Of a DNA stretch of 6,284 nt, positions 6,068-6,284 are shown in pieces. The notes under the pieces were generated by a model, which saw only the letters and a list, made by a program, of their open reading frames with translations, did not search any database and was not told the origin of the DNA. Position numbers and translations under genes: made by a program. The stretch comes from an uncultured Candidatus Nemicrothrix sp. (GTDB lineage Bacteria > Actinomycetota > Acidimicrobiia > Acidimicrobiales > UBA8592): NCBI GenBank assembly GCA_913046155.1, contig CAJWRY010000083.1:1-6284 (forward strand). Direction: 5' to 3'. Numbering within the stretch: the stretch's first letter is position 1; each line of letters begins with the position of its first letter.

Positions 6068-6284
6068 ATGGTAAAGAAGCAGTACTCTCAGAAGAGCATT
6101 TCCAGAAGTATTGAAGTCCCTTTTCCTCGTGGCCAAATTTTTGATGTAATCTCAAATCCCGAACTTCATTGCGAATTTGACGGATCTGGGTCAGTCAAAG
6201 GTCTCGTAATTGGAGGGCCGCTGAACGCTGTTGGCGATTCATTTAAAGCCAAGATGAAAATGTGGGGAATAAGATACCGTGTCA
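6068..6284 (+). CDS. SRPBCC-fold (polyketide cyclase/START-like) protein, N-terminal part
   Basis: The frame opens with ATG at 6068, 1 bp after the TAA of the preceding gene, and runs off the right edge after 72 codons; complete family members are about 140-180 residues. Seen: a first strand, SISRSIEVPFP, followed by RGQIFDVISNPELHCEFDGSGSVKG near 21-45 and a GDSFKAKMKMWGIRYRV strand pair. This is the N-terminal beta strand, helix pair and DGSG turn of actinobacterial SRPBCC proteins annotated as polyketide cyclase/dehydrase. The fold encloses a hydrophobic ligand pocket, but neither ligand nor reaction can be inferred from this fragment. There is no separate ribosome binding site; the tail of the upstream gene is A-rich, so translational coupling is likely. 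Confidence 0.75.
   Translation, partial: MVKKQYSQKSISRSIEVPFPRGQIFDVISNPELHCEFDGSGSVKGLVIGGPLNAVGDSFKAKMKMWGIRYRV

Noticed and set aside
5661..6155. 164-codon minus-strand open frame
   Set aside because: It is antisense to the DUF1731-type C-terminus of the TIGR01777 gene and the start of the SRPBCC gene, both strongly supported on the plus strand.
1..6284. Mobile element, CRISPR, phage or defence system
   Set aside because: No repeats, transposase or integrase motifs, or defence-type domains were seen; every recognisable gene is housekeeping or cell-envelope metabolism.

Overview
The window looks like ordinary chromosomal housekeeping DNA from an actinobacterium with an unusually low G+C content (low-to-mid 40s per cent judged by eye, not counted). 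Three things suggest this. UbiA and DprE1 homologues closely resemble the mycobacterial enzymes that make decaprenyl-phosphoryl-arabinose. There is a gene of the TIGR01777 epimerase family, which sits beside lipB in Mycobacterium tuberculosis. The start of the LipA part has the actinobacterial look (a KPEW motif followed by a GSEYRELKK-type stretch). Low-G+C planktonic actinobacteria (acI/Nanopelagicales-like) would fit, but that placement is an inference. No mobile elements, tRNAs, rRNAs or CRISPR repeats were seen.

Layout. (1) Positions 1-901, minus strand: an octanoyltransferase (LipB) reading frame that runs without a stop through a charged linker into the N-terminus of lipoyl synthase (LipA) and off the left edge. 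It is an apparent LipB-LipA fusion. (2) 969-2375, minus: dihydrolipoamide dehydrogenase (Lpd), 67 bp upstream of lipB-lipA. (3) 2436-2525, minus: a possible 29-residue membrane microprotein with a well-placed -10 hexamer for a leaderless transcript. (4) About 2641-4822, plus: ubiA and dprE1, overlapping by 8 bp, divergent from the lpd side. (5) 4827-5042, minus: an unrecognised 71-residue acidic protein, tail-to-tail with dprE1. (6) 5179-6066 and 6068 to the right edge, plus: a TIGR01777-family NAD(P)-binding epimerase-like protein and an SRPBCC-fold protein, 1 bp apart.

How the genes fit together. The left block concerns lipoic acid: LipB transfers octanoate to the lipoyl domains of 2-oxo-acid dehydrogenases or the glycine cleavage H protein, LipA inserts the two sulfurs, and Lpd (E3) reoxidises the dihydrolipoyl arm. 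The middle block is two steps of a polyprenyl-phosphate pentose pathway. UbiA joins phosphoribosyl pyrophosphate to a polyprenyl phosphate, and DprE1 oxidises the 2'-hydroxyl of the resulting ribose. The reductase partner DprE2, usually next to DprE1, is absent here. The right block has no assigned biochemical role, although TIGR01777 genes are lipB neighbours in mycobacteria.

No wholly new system is evident. The points most worth following up are the LipB-LipA fusion, the Cys-to-Ala change at the benzothiazinone-target position of DprE1, and the two small unrecognised genes.
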